64,000 nt of DNA from DATBAX01 sp963723765 (GCA_963723765.1 CAVRSD010000006.1:62001-126000), one strand, 5' to 3'. Shown: positions 34,341 to 42,995, numbered from the stretch's first letter. Notes: generated by a model not told the origin, from the sequence alone. Program-made: numbers and translations.

Positions 34341-35606
34341 ATGACATATGAACTGCGCTGTAGGGAATGCCACAAGAGTTGGGGCAACCAGCCCAAGTCG
34401 ATCTGCGAGGATTGTTTCTCGCCCCTCGAAGTCTTCTACGACTACGACGCGATTCGCGGCAAGTTTACCCGCGAACGCATCGCCCAGGGCCCTCCCAGCA
34501 TGTGGCGCTATTCGGATTTACTCCCACTCCCCCAAGGATATGAACCCACTGTACCCGCCGGGTTCACGCCACTACTTGAGGCGCCGCGTCTGGCTCTACG
34601 GCTAGGAGCGAAGAATCTGTTCCTCAAGAACGACGCGGTCTGCTTGCCCTCCCTAAGCTTTAAAGACCGCGTCGTTGCTGTGGCGTTAGCGAATGCACGC
34701 AGTTTTGGATTCGATACGGTTGCCTGCTCCTCCACCGGCAACCTGGCGAATTCCGTGGCCGCGCAAGCAGCGCGCAACGGATTCAAGTCGTGGATCTTTA
34801 TTCCCTCCGATCTCGAGCCCGCAAAAATTATTGGTACCCAGGTTTTCGGCGCCAAGCTGGTGCGGATTGCCGGCAGCTACGATCAAGTCAATCGCTTGTG
34901 CTCGCAGATTGCGGATGAACGGCACTGGGGATTCGTGAACGTGAACTTGCGGCCTTATTACGCAGAAGGATCGAAGACCGTCGGATTCGAAATTGCCGAA
35001 CAACTGGGATGGAAGCTACCGGACAACGTGGTGTGTCCGATGGCGGGCGGGTCGTTGATCGTCAAGATTAAGAAAGCCTTCGACGAACTGATTGAGCTGG
35101 GATTGGTCGAAGCCAAAGCAGTAAAGTTCTTTGGCGCGCAAGCTACCGGATGCTCGCCGATTTCGACCGCAGTGAAAGCGGGAAACTCGGAAATTGAGCC
35201 GCAGAAACCGGCGACCATTGCCCGATCGCTGGCCATTGGCAATCCCGCGGATGGGCATTATGCGATCAAAGTCATCACCAAGTCCGGCGGTTGGTCGGAG
35301 GATGTTTCCGATCCGCAGGTCGTGGAAGGGATTCAGGCGCTGGCGGAAACCGAAGGCGTGTTCACCGAGACGGCGGGCGGAGTGACCGTAAGTTGCGCTC
35401 GCAAGTTGTATGAGTCGGGCCGCATTCGTGAAGACGAAACTACCGTGCTTTGCATCACCGGCAATGGTTTGAAGACCACCGACGTTTTAGCCGGGAAGTA
35501 TCAGGAGGAAGCAGCGATTTCGCCCAAGCTCGCGGAATTTAATAAGTACTTGGAACGGGCGCTGGATGTTCCAAAAACCGAGGTCGCTGAGGCGGTGCAC
35601 GCATGA
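34341..35606 (+). CDS. thrC: Zinc-ribbon threonine-synthase-family PLP enzyme
   Basis: 421 residues. An N-terminal zinc ribbon (Cys7-x2-Cys10 ... Cys22-x2-Cys25) precedes the PLP fold-type II domain. The PLP Lys108 is in SLSFKDR, and the phosphate-binding loop is CSSTGNLANS (129-138). The family converts O-phosphohomoserine to threonine. However, the gene is under a SAM riboswitch and is coupled by a 4-base ATGA overlap to a MoaD/ThiS-like sulfur carrier. I infer that it may instead, or also, form homocysteine from O-phosphohomoserine and a protein thiocarboxylate. The sequence alone cannot separate the two reactions. Confidence 0.85.
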   Translation: MTYELRCRECHKSWGNQPKSICEDCFSPLEVFYDYDAIRGKFTRERIAQGPPSMWRYSDLLPLPQGYEPTVPAGFTPLLEAPRLALRLGAKNLFLKNDAVCLPSLSFKDRVVAVALANARSFGFDTVACSSTGNLANSVAAQAARNGFKSWIFIPSDLEPAKIIGTQVFGAKLVRIAGSYDQVNRLCSQIADERHWGFVNVNLRPYYAEGSKTVGFEIAEQLGWKLPDNVVCPMAGGSLIVKIKKAFDELIELGLVEAKAVKFFGAQATGCSPISTAVKAGNSEIEPQKPATIARSLAIGNPADGHYAIKVITKSGGWSEDVSDPQVVEGIQALAETEGVFTETAGGVTVSCARKLYESGRIREDETTVLCITGNGLKTTDVLAGKYQEEAAISPKLAEFNKYLERALDVPKTEVAEAVHA

Positions 35607-35878
35607 CCATCACCGTACAAATTCCAACGGCGTTGCGACGACATACTTCCGGTACCGCCAAACTGGATTGCGGCGCGGCAAATTTGGACGAATTGTTTTC
35701 CGTGCTCGATCAAAAGTTCCCAGACTTGAAGCCGCATCTGCGGGATGAAGCGGGACAGATTCGGCGATTTCTCAACGTATACGTCAATGAAGAAGACATC
35801 CGGTTTTTAGGCGGGACGGCGTATGCGTTCCAGGATGGCGATGAAATTTTGCTGGTGCCCTCGATCGCCGGGGGCTGA
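35603..35878 (+). CDS. MoaD/ThiS-like sulfur carrier protein with C-terminal Gly-Gly
   Basis: 91 residues of ubiquitin-like beta-grasp character: TITVQIPTALRRHT at the start, FLNVYVNEEDIRFLGGTAYAFQDGDEILLVPSIAGG at the end. The terminal Gly90-Gly91 is what E1-like enzymes adenylate and thiocarboxylate in MoaD, ThiS, CysO and HcyS. No molybdopterin or thiamin genes are nearby, so neither pathway is indicated. Its ATG overlaps the stop of the PLP enzyme gene (ATGA). With the SAM riboswitch upstream, this favours a role as sulfur donor in methionine or cysteine synthesis. Confidence 0.9.
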   Translation: MTITVQIPTALRRHTSGTAKLDCGAANLDELFSVLDQKFPDLKPHLRDEAGQIRRFLNVYVNEEDIRFLGGTAYAFQDGDEILLVPSIAGG

Positions 35879-35972
35879 GCCAATCGGCAGTCAGAATTGT
35901 CCAGGCCCGAATGAGTGTGCGACCGTGGCAGAGCGACCCTTCAGGGCCGCGTTTTGTTTGGCGACTATTTAC

Positions 35973-35990
35973 GCGGCGCTTAAGCGCCGC
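35973..35990 (+). terminator. Perfect GC palindrome after the sulfur carrier gene
   Basis: GCGGCGC TTAA GCGCCGC, 95 bases after the stop, followed by TCTTCC. It is a candidate terminator with a poor T-run. Confidence 0.45.
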
Positions 35991-36066
35991 TCTTCCACGG
36001 TGATGCACGCATCATTAAGAGCCTTCTCCTCTAATAATTTCTTCACTGACCCTTTGAATTAAATGC

Positions 36067-36111
36067 TTGCCATCTATCCCTTCGTTTTTATACAATCTAA
36101 CTAACCAGTTA
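36067..36111 (+). promoter_or_regulatory. Promoter and operator of the TetR-ABC operon
   Basis: TTGCCA (36067-36072) and TACAAT (36091-36096) with an 18-base spacer. The inverted repeat TAACT-AACC-AGTTA (36098-36111) lies exactly at the expected transcript start, ahead of the ATG at 36118. It is a plausible autoregulatory TetR binding site. Confidence 0.6.
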
Positions 36112-36117
36112 ATTAAA

Positions 36118-36798
36118 ATGCATGCCACCTCCAAATCGCGCATGGGATCTCGCGGACGCCCCGCGGAAAGCCGCGCGGCCATCCTGAATGCAGCAGTACG
36201 CGAGTTCGCGCAGGAAGGTCTTTCCGGGGCGCGGACAGATGCCATCGCCAAGGCCGCAGGGGTCAACAAGGCTCTGCTTTATTACTACTTCCAAGACAAA
36301 GAGGCACTTTACGGTGCTGTGCTGGACCAGGTGTTTAGCGGATTGCTGGAAAGCGTTCTGCCGGTATTTGCTCGTGATCTAACCCCCGGGGAAAAGATTC
36401 TTACCTATGTGGGCGCTCACTTCGACTACATCGCCAGCCATCCTTTGTATCCGCGAGTGGTCCAGGGAGAGATGATGCGGGCCAACCGCGGCAACGTCAG
36501 CCAGGTGCAGCGGGTGGGAAAACAATATTTCTATCCCCTCTTCACGCAGATCGATAAAACGCTGAAACAGGGGATCTCATCCGGAGAGTTTCGAGCCGTG
36601 CATACCCAACATTTTATGCAATCAATGGGCGCCGTGATCGTTATGTACTTCAATAGCGTAACCGTCATGAAGCTGATGACGGGAGTCGATCCCATGAGTC
36701 CGGAACGCATTGCCGAACGCCGGGCCGCGGTGCTGGATTTTATCTCCGCCGCTTTGTTTCAGCGGCCGAGTTTGAAGCTACAAGGAGCACGAAAGTGA
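36118..36798 (+). CDS. TetR-family transcriptional regulator
   Basis: 226 residues from ATG 36118; the frame opens at 36067, but that part overlaps the promoter. The N-terminal HTH (about 15-65) reads SRAAILNAAVREFAQEGLSGARTDAIAKAAGVNKALLYYYFQDKEALY, diagnostic for TetR. The C-terminal domain (about 80-215) contains SHPLYPRVVQGEMMRANRG, typical of the CerR/AcrR-type group. It is followed by HlyD, ATPase and permease genes, all overlapping by 4 bases, so it is the local regulator of this efflux operon. Confidence 0.93.
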   Translation: MHATSKSRMGSRGRPAESRAAILNAAVREFAQEGLSGARTDAIAKAAGVNKALLYYYFQDKEALYGAVLDQVFSGLLESVLPVFARDLTPGEKILTYVGAHFDYIASHPLYPRVVQGEMMRANRGNVSQVQRVGKQYFYPLFTQIDKTLKQGISSGEFRAVHTQHFMQSMGAVIVMYFNSVTVMKLMTGVDPMSPERIAERRAAVLDFISAALFQRPSLKLQGARK

Positions 36799-37892
36799 AC
36801 CCACGCAACCGAGTTTTTGTTCTTCTGGGCATCATTTGCGCCATATCGGTGGCGTACTACATTATTTCCACGCCCAGCAAAAAAGATCTGGTACTGATTG
36901 GCACGGTGGATTCGAACCAGGTGATCGTGAGTCCGCAGATGGAAGGGCGGATCACCAAACTGCTGGTGGACGAAGGCACGCAGGTGAAGCAAGGCGACCT
37001 GATTGCGGAACTCGACCCGCTGGAACTCCAGGCCGAGGACCGCGCGGCGGCCGCCAATATTACGAGCTTGAGTCACAAAGTCTCCGAGATGCAGTCCACC
37101 GAACAAGCTACGTCGGGAGCGACTACCAGCAGTGTGGCCAATGCCCGCGCGAAGTTGGCGTCCAGCAAATCGCAGTTGGCGCAGGCGGAAGCGACGCTGG
37201 TGCGCACGGAAAGCGACAGCCGCCGTACCATTGAATTGGCGAAACAAGGAGTCGCCTCCGAGCAAGACAGTGTGCAGGCGCAAAGCAACCTGAATGCGCA
37301 GCAGGCGACCGTGCAGTCTTTCAAAGACCAGGTGGGCGCAGCCGAAGCCGATTTAAATATGGCGATCGCGAACACCAACCAGGCGCCTGCGGCCAAGAGC
37401 ACGGTGGAATCCATGCGCGCCGATCTGGCCAATGCCGAGGAACAACGCAAGCAGGCTGAAGTGCGCTTGGGATACACCAAGATTTACGCGCCGGTGACCG
37501 GCACTGTGTCGGTGCGCGCCGCGCGCGAAGGTGAAGTGCTGACGGCCGGTCAGCCGATCGTCACTGTCGTGGATTTGAACGACACCTGGGTACGCGCCGC
37601 AATTCCTGAGACCCAGGCCGATCACATTGGCCTGGGCGATACGTTGCGGGTCCGGCTGCCGGGTGGAACCATCACGTCCGGCAAAGTTTTTTTCAAGTCC
37701 GCGGAAGCTGATTTCGCTACCCAACGCGATGTGAGCCGCACCAAGCGAGACATCAAGACGATTATTCTGAAAGTTCGCCTGGATAATCCCAAGGGTGCTT
37801 ATGTTCCGGGAATGACTGCGGAGTTGTTGATTTCTCCAGACCAATTGAGAGCCACCACGACAAGTCAGAATTCGCCGGCGGTGCAGCAGTGA
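36795..37892 (+). CDS. HlyD/YbhG-type membrane fusion protein
   Basis: 365 residues. The GTG start at 36795 overlaps the TetR stop (GTGA). There is an N-terminal anchor (about 8-25), then a lipoyl/barrel-sandwich half (VIVSPQMEGRITKLLVDEGTQVKQGDLIAELDP), a long coiled coil (about 90-215, Ala/Gln rich) and the returning half (YTKIYAPVTGTVSVRAAREGEVLTAGQPIVTVVDLNDTWVRAAIPE). It connects the ABC transporter in the inner membrane with an outer membrane channel. No TolC-like gene lies nearby. Confidence 0.92.
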   Translation: MNPRNRVFVLLGIICAISVAYYIISTPSKKDLVLIGTVDSNQVIVSPQMEGRITKLLVDEGTQVKQGDLIAELDPLELQAEDRAAAANITSLSHKVSEMQSTEQATSGATTSSVANARAKLASSKSQLAQAEATLVRTESDSRRTIELAKQGVASEQDSVQAQSNLNAQQATVQSFKDQVGAAEADLNMAIANTNQAPAAKSTVESMRADLANAEEQRKQAEVRLGYTKIYAPVTGTVSVRAAREGEVLTAGQPIVTVVDLNDTWVRAAIPETQADHIGLGDTLRVRLPGGTITSGKVFFKSAEADFATQRDVSRTKRDIKTIILKVRLDNPKGAYVPGMTAELLISPDQLRATTTSQNSPAVQQ

Positions 37893-38944
37893 CGGTCGAT
37901 CTGCAAACCAAGAACGCGCCGCAAAATGGCACCGCCGCGCCCGTCGTGGAGAATGCCATTGAAGTAAACCATATCGTCAAGAAGTACGGGGAGTTCACGG
38001 CAGTCGATGATGTTTCCTTCAGCGTGAAGGAAGAAGAGATTTTTGGGCTACTGGGCCCGAACGGCGCGGGAAAGTCCACGCTGATTCGCATGATGACCAC
38101 GCTTATTCCCATCACTTCCGGCTACGCGAAAATTGCCGGACATGATGTCAGCAAAGATCCGGACGCCGCCCGGCGCGCGATTGGCGTGATTCCCCAGGCC
38201 TTAACAAGCGACCTGGATTTAACCGTCCAGGAAAACATGAGCATTTACGCCAAGCTCTACGACGTGCCCGCGAAGAAACGCAAAGAGACGATCGATGAGC
38301 TGCTGGAATTGGTGGACTTAACCAAGTGGCGTGATGCACAAACTAAAACACTGTCCGGCGGAATGCGGCGGAGGCTGGAGATTGCGCGGGGTCTCGTGCA
38401 TAGTCCGCGGATATTTTTTCTCGACGAACCGACCACTGGCCTCGATCCGGTTTCGCGCGTCGCAGTGTGGGAGATGTTGACCAACATTAAAAGCCATCGT
38501 CAGCTGACCATCCTGATCACGACCCATTACATGGATGAAGCCGATCGGCTTTGCGACCGCATTGCGATCGTCGACCATGGCAAGCTCGTTGCTCTCGACA
38601 CACCACCGGCACTCAAAGCCAGCGTGCCGGGATCGAATGTGATCGAGGCGCAATTTGAAAATGCTCCCGCAGATTGGGAAGAGCGCCTGCACAAGTTGAG
38701 TGACGTGACCTCGGTGCAACATCAGGGAGCCGGGATGTATCGCGTGCTGACCGGAGACGGCTCGAAAACTACCACCGAGCTGGTAGAGGCCGCTGTGCAC
38801 GCGAAAGCGGTTGTGAAATCACTCTCCGTGCAAAATACAACGCTGGACGACGTGTTCGTCCACTATACGGGACGGCAATTGCGCGATGAATTGGTCAAAG
38901 CGCACGGATTCGTCATGCCGCCGAGACCAGGAGTACAGCCATGA
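37889..38944 (+). CDS. ABC transporter ATP-binding protein (YbhF/DrrA-like)
   Basis: 351 residues, GTG start overlapping the HlyD stop (GTGA). Walker A GPNGAGKST is at 56-64, the signature LSGGMRRRLEIARGLVHSP follows, Walker B is FLDEPTTGLDP, and the H-loop is in TTHYMDEADRLCDR. The C-terminal extension of some 100 residues is the type seen in DrrA-like drug exporters. It energises export by the ABC-2 permease downstream. Confidence 0.94.
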   Translation: MTVDLQTKNAPQNGTAAPVVENAIEVNHIVKKYGEFTAVDDVSFSVKEEEIFGLLGPNGAGKSTLIRMMTTLIPITSGYAKIAGHDVSKDPDAARRAIGVIPQALTSDLDLTVQENMSIYAKLYDVPAKKRKETIDELLELVDLTKWRDAQTKTLSGGMRRRLEIARGLVHSPRIFFLDEPTTGLDPVSRVAVWEMLTNIKSHRQLTILITTHYMDEADRLCDRIAIVDHGKLVALDTPPALKASVPGSNVIEAQFENAPADWEERLHKLSDVTSVQHQGAGMYRVLTGDGSKTTTELVEAAVHAKAVVKSLSVQNTTLDDVFVHYTGRQLRDELVKAHGFVMPPRPGVQP

Positions 38945-40053
38945 ACCGGATGATGGCCATTATCGAGCGGGAGATGCGCAAGTTCTTTCGCTCCCCGGCA
39001 CTCTTGATGGTGTCGTTGATTTTTCCGCTGGTGCAGCTCATCGTGCTGGGCAACGCCTTCGGCGGCAAGATCCGCGATATGAAGCTGGGCCTGGTGGATG
39101 AAGACGGCGGCACGCAAGCGCTCAAGATTCGCGAAGCTTTCGACGCCGTCCACGCCAACCTCCGCACTTTCGGGGTGGTGTACTACCATGACGAAAAAAG
39201 TGCCATGGCCGATGTGCGCAACGGAAAGATCCAGGGCGCGGTGATTATTCCGCCGCAGTATTCGCGGCGTGTCTATGAAAAAGACCAGCCACAAATTGCT
39301 CTATTGGTGGACAACAGCGACAACTTTATCAGCGGCACTCTGGAAGACGAACTTACTCAGATCACGAATTCGCTGAATGATCCCACCGTCGAGCCGCGCA
39401 TCCTGCAGCAGAACGTGTTGCAGATTGTCGAGTTATATCCCTATATCGAGTACATGAAATTCCTGCTGCCGGGGTCGATCACGCTGGCGATATTCATGTC
39501 GGTGATGATTGGCGGCGGCATGCTTTATATCGATGATAAAGCCCGCGGTGTGCACGAGGGCTATCTCGTGACTCCTATCACCAAGACTGAGTTAGTGCTC
39601 GGATTGAATGCATCGAGCGCGGTGAAAGCGGTGATGGTCGGCTTTGTAATCACGGTGATTGGGTCGATGCTGGCAGGGGTAGGCACCCTATTTAATTTCT
39701 CCACCGCGTTGGGACTACTGGCCATGATTATCCTGACTTCGGTGGCCTTGAATGCAATGATGTTCCTGCTGGTAGTGCGGGTCGAAGATCCGCTGGTGCC
39801 GCGGGCGATTTTTGGCATCCTGAATACGCTGCTGTTTTTCCCCAGCGGTGCGGTCTACCCCATCCAGGCATTCCCGTGGTGGCTGCGAGGCATCGCCAAA
39901 GTGGACCCATTTACTTTTGCTGTCCACGGATTTAAATCGCTGCTGCTGAAGGAAACAGGATTCGTCGCCATCTGGCCGGACATGATGTATCTGTCGCTCT
40001 TTGCCATCACCGCCCTGGCGATTGCTACGCCGCTGTTTAAAAGAACTTTGTAA
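38941..40053 (+). CDS. ABC-2 type permease (YbhS/YbhR-like)
   Basis: 370 residues, with ATG overlapping the ATPase stop (ATGA). One helix lies near the N-terminus (about 20-40), followed by a periplasmic domain of about 140 residues (LGLVDEDGGTQALKIREAF...). Five helices follow in the C-terminal half, with the family-typical YPIQAFPWWLRGIAKVDPFTFAVHGFKSLL loop. It is the membrane subunit of the TetR-regulated efflux operon. Only one permease gene is present, so it may act as a homodimer. The substrate is unknown; related systems export drugs. Confidence 0.93.
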   Translation: MNRMMAIIEREMRKFFRSPALLMVSLIFPLVQLIVLGNAFGGKIRDMKLGLVDEDGGTQALKIREAFDAVHANLRTFGVVYYHDEKSAMADVRNGKIQGAVIIPPQYSRRVYEKDQPQIALLVDNSDNFISGTLEDELTQITNSLNDPTVEPRILQQNVLQIVELYPYIEYMKFLLPGSITLAIFMSVMIGGGMLYIDDKARGVHEGYLVTPITKTELVLGLNASSAVKAVMVGFVITVIGSMLAGVGTLFNFSTALGLLAMIILTSVALNAMMFLLVVRVEDPLVPRAIFGILNTLLFFPSGAVYPIQAFPWWLRGIAKVDPFTFAVHGFKSLLLKETGFVAIWPDMMYLSLFAITALAIATPLFKRTL

Positions 40054-40061
40054 AGATTTCT

Positions 40062-40151
40062 ACCGCCCAGATCGCAGAGAACGCCAAGAAGTGCAAAAAT
40101 CTTGAGTTATTAGACCCAGTTTTTCTCGGCGTTCTCAGCGTCCTCGGCGGT
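40062..40151. repeat. Large imperfect palindrome (ACCGCC ... GGCGGT)
   Basis: Arms 40062-40090 and 40122-40151 are imperfect reverse complements (ACCGCC, GAGAACGCC and AAGA against TCT, GGCGTTCTC and GGCGGT). The palindrome starts 8 bases after the permease stop and could act as terminator of the efflux operon. Its words recur near 15170-15265 and 49080-49110. Confidence 0.7.
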
Positions 40152-40198
40152 AAAAATTCATTTTCCTGGGAACTTTCTGTTCTCCCGCGGTTTCCGAT

Positions 40199-40687
40199 AT
40201 GCTTATGGAAGCTATGACATTGCTCGATGCCAAGCAGTACGATTTTTCTCGTGACCGTCGGCGAAGAAACCGGATCATCACTGCGATCATCCTCGTGATC
40301 GTGATCGCCTGGGCGGTTTTTCACTATCGCGACTATCCCGAACGGCGGGCGGTGGGTAAATTCTTTGCGGCGTTGCAGAAGCAGGACTACGCCGCCGCTT
40401 ACGGAATCTGGTTCCACGATCCGGCATGGCAACAGCATCCCGAGAAATATCCTGCCTATCCCTTTAACGAGTTCCACACGGACTGGGGCCCCGGTGGCCA
40501 GTGGGGCGTGATCAAAGACTATTCGGTGGATTGTTCATTGAGCCCCGGTAGCGGCGTGATTGTTCAGGCCACGGTGAACGGACGCGGTGAACATCCGAAT
40601 GTGTGGGTGGAAAAATCCAACATGACGCTCTCTTTTTCACCCAATGAGATCCAATGCGGCAACTGGTGGGCGTGGCTGACTGAGTAA
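40199..40687 (+). CDS. Hypothetical single-pass membrane protein
   Basis: 162 residues from ATG 40199 (ATG 40205 and 40214 are alternatives; no clear ribosome binding site decides). A basic segment FSRDRRRRNR precedes one membrane helix (about 26-42). The extracytoplasmic domain has AVGKFFAALQKQDYAAAYGIWFHDPAWQQHP, like DUF4864 or NTF2-like domains that begin with a helix and an 'Ax-AY' motif, then a beta-rich end. The function is unknown. It lies between two repeats and is not evidently part of an operon. Confidence 0.7.
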   Translation: MLMEAMTLLDAKQYDFSRDRRRRNRIITAIILVIVIAWAVFHYRDYPERRAVGKFFAALQKQDYAAAYGIWFHDPAWQQHPEKYPAYPFNEFHTDWGPGGQWGVIKDYSVDCSLSPGSGVIVQATVNGRGEHPNVWVEKSNMTLSFSPNEIQCGNWWAWLTE

Positions 40688-40720
40688 CGGACTTTTTTGC
40701 CTCCACACTCTCTCGTCCAT

Positions 40721-40800
40721 TGTCATTCCGAGGAGCGCAGCGACGAGGAATCTGCTGTCTGCCGGCGCTGAGGAAAAACATACCCTCGCTTCAAATGACA
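40721..40800. repeat. Dispersed repeat starting TGTCATTCCGAGGAGCG
   Basis: It begins TGTCATTCCGAGGAGCGCAG and ends TCAAATGACA, so its ends are inverted. A shorter, diverged copy lies at 61747-61780, and a related element is at 46708-46777. It fills the gap before fabD. Confidence 0.65.
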
Positions 40801-40818
40801 AGGATCGATCGTTGAGTC

Positions 40819-41775
40819 TCAGGCGCTGACAGTGGCGAAGTGTTCCAGCGTTTTCTGCAGAGACGCCTCATCTCCAACGTTGAGACAAGTCTTCGAGCGA
40901 TCGATCTGGCGCATGAGTCCCCATAGAACTTTTCCCGGCCCCACTTCCACGAACGTCTGCACGCCTCGCTCCATCAGCAGCCGGATGGATTGTTCCCACT
41001 TCACCGATCCCGTCACTTGCCGGATGAGTGCATCGCGGCTGCGTTCAGCATCGTCGATTGAAATCGCATCGACATTGCATACCACTGGAATGCTGGGATT
41101 CTGAAAGTTGAGCGCTTGCAGATCGGCTGCCAGGCGGTCTTGCGCCGGTTTCATCAGCGAACAATGGAAAGGTGCGCTCACCGGGAGCAGCACGGCTTTC
41201 TTGGCGCCGCGTTCTTCCGCGAGTTTGATAGCGCGATTAATAGCGGCCGCGTGTCCTGAGATTACGATCTGTCCCGGCGAGTTGATGTTGGCCGGTTCGC
41301 AGACTTCGCCTTGAGCAGCGTCGCCGCACAACGCGGCGAGTTTATCGAGATCCATACCGAGAATTGCGGCCATCGCGCCTACGCCCACCGGCACCGCTTC
41401 CTGCATGTACTTGCCACGATTGCGCACCGTCCGGACAGCGTCGGCAAAGTTAAACGTGCCTGCAGCCACATGGGCGGAGTATTCGCCAAGACTGTGCCCG
41501 GCGACGAAGCCGGGCTTCAGACCTTTCTCGACCAAAACTCGATAGGCCGCAATCGACGCAGTCAGAATCGCCGGTTGCGTGATCTCCGTCAGACGAAGTT
41601 GATCCTCCGGACCTTCGAAGCAAAGCTGCGACAGTTTGTAGCCGAGAGCGGCGTCAGCTTCTTCGAATGTCTGCCGAGCGACGGGATATTTTTCTGCCAG
41701 CTCTTTGCCCATGCCGACCGCTTGCGAGCCCTGGCCAGGGAAAAGGAATGCAATGTTCGACGTTGACAGTGTCAT
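40819..41775 (-). CDS. fabD: Malonyl-CoA:ACP transacylase
   Basis: 318 residues. FLFPGQGSQAVGMG is at 10-23, the nucleophile Ser95 is in VAGHSLGEYSA, and the catalytic His follows in SAPFHCSLM. It loads malonate on acyl carrier protein for fatty acid synthesis. The ATG overlaps the plsX stop (ATGA), so it is the last gene of the yceD-rpmF-plsX-fabD cluster, a conserved order in bacteria. No fabH lies between plsX and fabD. Confidence 0.97.
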   Translation of the reverse strand: MTLSTSNIAFLFPGQGSQAVGMGKELAEKYPVARQTFEEADAALGYKLSQLCFEGPEDQLRLTEITQPAILTASIAAYRVLVEKGLKPGFVAGHSLGEYSAHVAAGTFNFADAVRTVRNRGKYMQEAVPVGVGAMAAILGMDLDKLAALCGDAAQGEVCEPANINSPGQIVISGHAAAINRAIKLAEERGAKKAVLLPVSAPFHCSLMKPAQDRLAADLQALNFQNPSIPVVCNVDAISIDDAERSRDALIRQVTGSVKWEQSIRLLMERGVQTFVEVGPGKVLWGLMRQIDRSKTCLNVGDEASLQKTLEHFATVSA

Positions 41776-42797
41776 GTCGTGGCCACCGCCACCGCCCGTA
41801 TCTTCGCCAGTTCTCTCTCAATCTCCAGATTAATGCTGCGCTCGGCGAATTCCGCCGACACCCGTAACGCATTCTTAATAGCATTCGCGTTCGACGAACC
41901 ATGCGTGATGAAGCAAACGCCCTTAATTCCCAGCAGCGGCGCGCCGCCGTACTCAGTGTGATCGAGACGCTTCTTGAAATCGGAAAACGCACTGCGCGAG
42001 AGCAGAGCACCCACCTGCCGGGTGATCGTCGCCCGCAACGACTCTTTCAACGTGTTGCGCACCAAATGGGCAACGCCTTCCGAAATCTTCAGTGCAACAT
42101 TTCCAACGAATCCGTCGGCGACAATTACATCGACTTTGCCGTTGTAGAGATCGCGCCCTTCCACGTTGCCGACAAAATTTATGGGAAGCTGTTTCAGAAG
42201 TTGAAAAGCTTCGCGGGTCAGTTCGTTGCCCTTGGTTTCTTCTTCCCCGATCGAGAGCAATCCCACCCGAGGACGCCGCGTGCCAAACATGCTGCGATAG
42301 TAGATTTCGCCCATCACTGCGAACTGTTCAAGATTGTGCGGTTTGCAATCCACGTTCGCGCCAACGTCGAGCAGCTCGGCGGCAGTGCCGATCGCGGTCG
42401 GAAAAACAGCCGCCAGCGCCGGACGATCCACGCCGGGAATCGCTCCCAGCACCATTTTTGCGGTAGCCATCGCGGCGCCGGTGTTGCCGGCGGTGACAAA
42501 TCCCAGAGCGTGGCCATCGCGCACCAACCGAAGTCCTACGCGCAGGGTGGAGTCGCGCTTAGCCCGGACAGCCTGCACCGCTTTGTCATCCATGGTGATG
42601 ACTTCGCTCGCGTGCACGATTTGAATGGGAAGATCGGCGGCTGCGGAATAGCGCGTCAGTTCGGCGCGCAGCATTTCCTGCGGGCCGACCAAAATGACAT
42701 GCACCCCGTGCTGCCGGGCCGCCTGGATCGCACCTTCAATCTCAGGCTTCGGCGCACGGTCAGAACCCATCGCGTCCAACGCTATGACGCTAGCCAT
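41772..42797 (-). CDS. plsX: Phosphate acyltransferase PlsX
   Basis: 341 residues. The N-terminus IALDAMGSDRAPKPEIEGAIQAA and the central TAGNTGAAMATAKMVLGAIPGVDRPALAAVFPT and GMLLSIGEEETKGNE-like (VGLLSIGEEETKGNELT) segments identify PlsX. It makes acyl-phosphate from acyl-ACP for phospholipid synthesis. It overlaps fabD by 4 bases, and rpmF is 12 bases upstream. Confidence 0.97.
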   Translation of the reverse strand: MASVIALDAMGSDRAPKPEIEGAIQAARQHGVHVILVGPQEMLRAELTRYSAAADLPIQIVHASEVITMDDKAVQAVRAKRDSTLRVGLRLVRDGHALGFVTAGNTGAAMATAKMVLGAIPGVDRPALAAVFPTAIGTAAELLDVGANVDCKPHNLEQFAVMGEIYYRSMFGTRRPRVGLLSIGEEETKGNELTREAFQLLKQLPINFVGNVEGRDLYNGKVDVIVADGFVGNVALKISEGVAHLVRNTLKESLRATITRQVGALLSRSAFSDFKKRLDHTEYGGAPLLGIKGVCFITHGSSNANAIKNALRVSAEFAERSINLEIERELAKIRAVAVATT

Positions 42798-42809
42798 GGC
42801 TGGGGAAGG

Positions 42810-42995
42810 CTAGCTGGATTCCTTAACGTCAAGGACTTCACGTCCCTTATAGTGCCCGCATTTCGCGCAAACGCGATGCGGCAACTTCCGTTCATGACAG
42901 TTGGGGCACTCGGAGAGCGAAGGTGCAGTGAGAAAATCATGCGCGCGACGGGTCGCGGTGCGCTTTTGGGAGTGCCGTCGTTTTGGATTAGGCAT
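42810..42995 (-). CDS. rpmF: 50S ribosomal protein L32
   Basis: 61 residues. MPNPKRRHSQKRTATRRAHD is the L32 start; the zinc-binding type is shown by CPNCH and CAKCGHYKGREV. It belongs to the conserved yceD-rpmF-plsX cluster that links ribosome and membrane synthesis. Confidence 0.97.
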   Translation of the reverse strand: MPNPKRRHSQKRTATRRAHDFLTAPSLSECPNCHERKLPHRVCAKCGHYKGREVLDVKESS

